Positions 61,356 through 64,000 of a DNA stretch of 64,000 nucleotides are shown here, piece after piece (the first letter of the stretch is position 1; every line of letters begins with the position of its first letter). The stretch is taken from NCBI GenBank assembly GCA_964485395.1, contig CAZAJF010000015.1, positions 1 through 64,000 of the forward strand. Direction: 5' to 3'. The notes under the pieces were generated by a model that saw only the letters and a list, made by a program, of their open reading frames with translations, had not been told where the DNA came from and did no database searches. Source of the stretch: JANNSO01 sp964485395 (GTDB lineage: Bacteria; Spirochaetota; Spirochaetia; Treponematales; UBA12059). Position numbers and translations under genes: made by a program.

Positions 61356-62407
61356 GGCTGGCTCCTTCGCGGAGATTTAAGCATGCCGAATATTTTCTTT
61401 ACGCCGAGCAGGGCCGGTCTCGCGCTGATTACGATTATCACGAGGGCCTTGATTACCACGCTGATGTCGTAGGGAATGTCGGAAAGCACGGAGGACTGCC
61501 TGGCGCCGGCGTCCAGCCAAACAAACACGAGGGCGGCGAACGGGGCCGCGGCGGGTTTGCCCGCGGCGATGAGCGCCACTCCGATGGCGCCCCAGCCTAC
61601 CCCGCCGCTCATGCCGCGCACCGCCGTTCCGTTCAGCCCAAGGACCATGCAGGCGCCGGCGAGCCCGTGCATCGCACCGGAAACGATCATGGGATAGAGT
61701 GAAAATTTATTTACCGGGAAGCCCTGTATCTCGGCGAACAGCGGATTCTTGCCGTACAGGGAAAGCATCCTGCCGGATCTGGTGCGGTCCAGGGCGATCG
61801 CGAAAACCAGGGTAAAGGCCAGGGCGATGATCGGGGCGACGGTCAGGGAGGAAGGACGGGCGAGCCGGGGCAGGAGACTTCCCGGATACACGGGAGCCAT
61901 GGCCACGAGGTTGTTCGAGGAATCCCGCAGGGAGCCTCCAATCAGGCCGTCAACGACGAGCATGGCCGCTTGGGAGAGCAGAAAGCTCGTAAGGAGAACG
62001 TCGGCGTCGGCGAAACGCTTGCCAAGGGCGGACGGCAGGGCCACCAGGATTCCCCCGAAGGCTCCCGCCGCCAGGACAAGCGCGGAAGCTCCCGCCGGCC
62101 ACGGCATGGCCCCGACGATCGGGGAGGCGCCGACGAGCGCCGCGAGGCAGGCTCCGGCGTACAGTTGGCCTTCGCCGCCCAGAGAAAACTGCCCGGCCCT
62201 GAAGGCGACGATGGTTCCGAGCGCGCACAGCACGAGCGGGGCGGCCAGCTCGATCATGCCGAGAAACACGTTGCGAGCGGAAAACGGCATCAGGAAAAAC
62301 ACGCGCAGGGCGCGCTCGGGCTCTGCCGATACGATGAATATGGCGGCTGCCGCGAGGATCACGGAACCGAATACAGCGATGGCAAGCCGTCTGGCTATCT
62401 TGTTCAC
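61352..62407 (-). CDS. nupP: ABC transporter permease (nucleoside/BMP type), first permease
   Basis: 351 residues with about nine hydrophobic segments. ALGTIVAFRAGQFSLGGEGQ and SLYGKNPLFAEIQGFPVNKF match the YufP family. Overlaps the ATPase gene upstream by four bases and the second permease downstream. Confidence 0.85.
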   Translation of the reverse strand: MNKIARRLAIAVFGSVILAAAAIFIVSAEPERALRVFFLMPFSARNVFLGMIELAAPLVLCALGTIVAFRAGQFSLGGEGQLYAGACLAALVGASPIVGAMPWPAGASALVLAAGAFGGILVALPSALGKRFADADVLLTSFLLSQAAMLVVDGLIGGSLRDSSNNLVAMAPVYPGSLLPRLARPSSLTVAPIIALAFTLVFAIALDRTRSGRMLSLYGKNPLFAEIQGFPVNKFSLYPMIVSGAMHGLAGACMVLGLNGTAVRGMSGGVGWGAIGVALIAAGKPAAAPFAALVFVWLDAGARQSSVLSDIPYDISVVIKALVIIVISARPALLGVKKIFGMLKSPRRSQP

Positions 62408-63912
62408 GAGCGGCCGCCCGTCAGGAGCGACGCAAAGGGCGCCTGCCGATCCGGGCCGGCGCCCGACGCCGTCTCCACAGGGAGCAGGGCTCCCCGGTAG
62501 AGCACGAACGACCTTGAGGCGAGCGCGGAAAAATCTTCCGCGTCCGTGCAGAGCATGAGGATGGCGGCTCCCTGGCCGCGCAGCTCCAGGAGCCTGGAAA
62601 GAATCGTGAGCCTGGCGGCCGCGTCCAGCCCCTGTACGGGATTGGCGGCGAGCACGAACGGAAAATAATCGGCGAGCTCGCGCGCGGCGACGAGGCGCTG
62701 CCGGTTGCCGCCGGAGAGGGATTGCGCCTCGCTGGCGGGCAGAGCCTTGATGGAAAAACCGTCCATCAAGGCTCGTGCGGCGTTACCCGGCTCGCGGCCC
62801 CGAAGCAAATCCGGCCGGGGAATATTCGGCAGCTTGCCGGCGCTTATGTTGTCCCCGATAGCCGCGTGAAGGCACAGGCCGGCGGCTTCGCGATCCGAGG
62901 GAATATACGCCATCTTTTTTCTGGGGCTTCCGTGTTTTTTTGCGATCGGGGGTTCCCCGAAAATCTCAACGCTGCCGCGCTGCGGCGCGACAAGCTTGGC
63001 GCAGACAGCCTCGAGAGTCTCCAAGCCGTTTCCGCTCAAGGCGGCGACGCCAACGATCTCGCCCGAACATACGGTTAATGAAACATCACTCAAGGAATCG
63101 GCTCCGAGGCCATGCACGCAGACCGAGTCGAGCCTGAAAACCGCGCTGCCCGCTGGCGCGTGAACCGCGGCGCCTCGGGGCTCCGAAACTCCGGGCACGA
63201 TCAGATTGGAGAGCGCGGGCTCATCGAGGCCGGAAACGCTTTCGGTCCGCTCCACCCTGCCGCCCCGCATTACCGTAACCCTGTCCGCTATTGCGAGGAT
63301 TTCCTTGGCGCGGTGGGAGATGTACACGATTCCCGTGCCGGACGCCTTGAGCCGCGCGATCAGGTCGAACAGATGGCCGCACTCGTGTTCGTTGAGAACG
63401 GTCGTAGGCTCGTCCAGCACAAGTACGCGCACGCCGCGGGCCAAGGCCCGGAGTATCTCGGCCTCGCGCCGGGCGGAGGCGGACAGGAGCCGCACGGGAC
63501 TCGTAAGGTCAAGGGAAAAACCGAAGCGCTCGGCTACGGCCATGGCGTCCAGCTCGGCCTTGCGGGCATTGTAAAAAAAGCCGAAAAGGAGCGGCTCGTG
63601 TCCCAAAGCCATATTTTCCGCCACGGTAAGGTTGGCCGCGAGCATCGAGTGCTGGGGGACGAAACCGATGCCCGCGCGCTCGGCGTCCTTATGGGAGGCA
63701 AAGCGCGTGAGTTTTCCGAACACCTCGACGGAGCCTGAATCCGGAATCTCGAATCCGGCGAGAATTTTGGCCAAGGTGGACTTGCCAGCGCCGTTCTCGC
63801 CCACAAGGGCATGGACTTCTCCGGGAATCAGCGAAAAATCGGCGTTATCTACGGCGAGGACGCCGGTAGAACTGTACAGCTTGCTGACTCCGCGAAGGAC
63901 GATTCCATTCAT
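62404..63912 (-). CDS. nupO: ABC transporter ATPase with two fused nucleotide-binding domains
   Basis: 502 residues. The first domain has GENGAGKSTLAKIL, LLSASARREAEILRAL and VLVLDEPTTVLNE. The second is degenerate in the P-loop (VAALSGNGLETLEAVC) but keeps LSGGNRQRLVAARELAD. This layout is that of RbsA/YufO-type sugar or nucleoside importers. GAGAG before the ATG. Confidence 0.92.
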   Translation of the reverse strand: MNGIVLRGVSKLYSSTGVLAVDNADFSLIPGEVHALVGENGAGKSTLAKILAGFEIPDSGSVEVFGKLTRFASHKDAERAGIGFVPQHSMLAANLTVAENMALGHEPLLFGFFYNARKAELDAMAVAERFGFSLDLTSPVRLLSASARREAEILRALARGVRVLVLDEPTTVLNEHECGHLFDLIARLKASGTGIVYISHRAKEILAIADRVTVMRGGRVERTESVSGLDEPALSNLIVPGVSEPRGAAVHAPAGSAVFRLDSVCVHGLGADSLSDVSLTVCSGEIVGVAALSGNGLETLEAVCAKLVAPQRGSVEIFGEPPIAKKHGSPRKKMAYIPSDREAAGLCLHAAIGDNISAGKLPNIPRPDLLRGREPGNAARALMDGFSIKALPASEAQSLSGGNRQRLVAARELADYFPFVLAANPVQGLDAAARLTILSRLLELRGQGAAILMLCTDAEDFSALASRSFVLYRGALLPVETASGAGPDRQAPFASLLTGGRS

Positions 63913-63929
63913 AGACTCTCAAGATACAA

Positions 63930-64000
63930 TCAGAACGAACTCAAGGTAAAGTCCGGATTTCCTTTTTTAAGCTCTGCGACCGCTTTTTGCATCGAAGAAC
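63930..64000 (-). CDS. 3' end of a gene, probably the BMP-type substrate-binding lipoprotein (partial)
   Basis: Twenty-two codons plus a stop are readable on the minus strand (MQKAVAELKKGNPDFTLSSF at the end), open to the window edge. The lysine-rich helix followed by a short strand resembles the C-terminus of BMP-family binding proteins, and such a gene is expected directly upstream of this ATPase. It lies 17 bases before nupO. Family assignment rests mainly on position. Confidence 0.5.
   Translation of the reverse strand, partial: SSMQKAVAELKKGNPDFTLSSF

Noticed and set aside
1..64000. tRNA, rRNA or insertion-sequence genes
   Set aside because: No TTCGAAT-type T-arm with matching acceptor stem, no rRNA-like stretch and no transposase motif was seen; short tRNA-like palindromes lacked the fold.

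Overview
This window looks like a chromosome segment from a spirochaete, most likely in or near the Treponemataceae. The reasons are a V-type ATPase operon, many lax-lipobox lipoproteins, a pair of DUF115 motility-accessory proteins next to a very acidic protein with a KYGVWVK N-terminus, and a BMP-type nucleoside ABC transporter. The DNA is moderately GC-rich with dense, often overlapping genes. There are no tRNA or rRNA genes, insertion sequences or CRISPR arrays. Species assignment is inference.

Layout. 1-2.3 kb: end of an exported vWA protein. 2.3-12.2 kb: V-ATPase operon in the order G/H-C-I-K-F-E-A-B-D, followed by a UspA-like gene and a lone PTS EIIA gene. 12.2-21.5 kb (minus): giant repeat lipoprotein, FecR protein, small exported protein, outer-membrane-type protein and CHASE2 adenylate cyclase, probably one operon. 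21.7-25.1 kb: six-TM chemoreceptor, radical SAM protein, membrane zinc-ribbon protein. 25-34 kb: housekeeping (coaX, hisS, trmB, cca, class A PBP) and a ParB-like protein. 35-42.3 kb: FtsB-like protein on the minus strand, then an acidic protein, a gene read across an A10 slippery site, and two DUF115 proteins. 42.3-44.6 kb: HEXXH lipoprotein and DUF4037-like protein. 44.8-51 kb: envelope proteins, RarA-like ATPase fusion, ATP-grasp enzyme, FolC. 51-57.3 kb: DUF445 and SH3 proteins, a caspase-fold lipoprotein with calcium loops, asnS, dacA. 57.3-60.4 kb (minus): Rrf2 regulator, cysteine desulfurase, IscU-like scaffold and a MutY relative lacking iron-sulfur cysteines. 60.5-64 kb (minus): nucleoside-type ABC transporter.

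How genes work together. The V-ATPase set makes a complete rotary machine and is probably read from one promoter before G/H and a second before A. The Isc genes carry a strong promoter with a dyad at the expected start point, fitting Rrf2 autoregulation. The FecR-to-cyclase operon could couple an envelope event to cAMP.

The most notable finding is at 38061-39049. A 42-codon frame-0 reading, coupled by TAATG to the acidic-protein gene, reaches A AAA AAG followed by a GC-rich hairpin. A -1 shift there joins it to a long frame that has no good start of its own. This fits programmed frameshifting, transcriptional slippage or phase variation, but a homopolymer sequencing error must be excluded.
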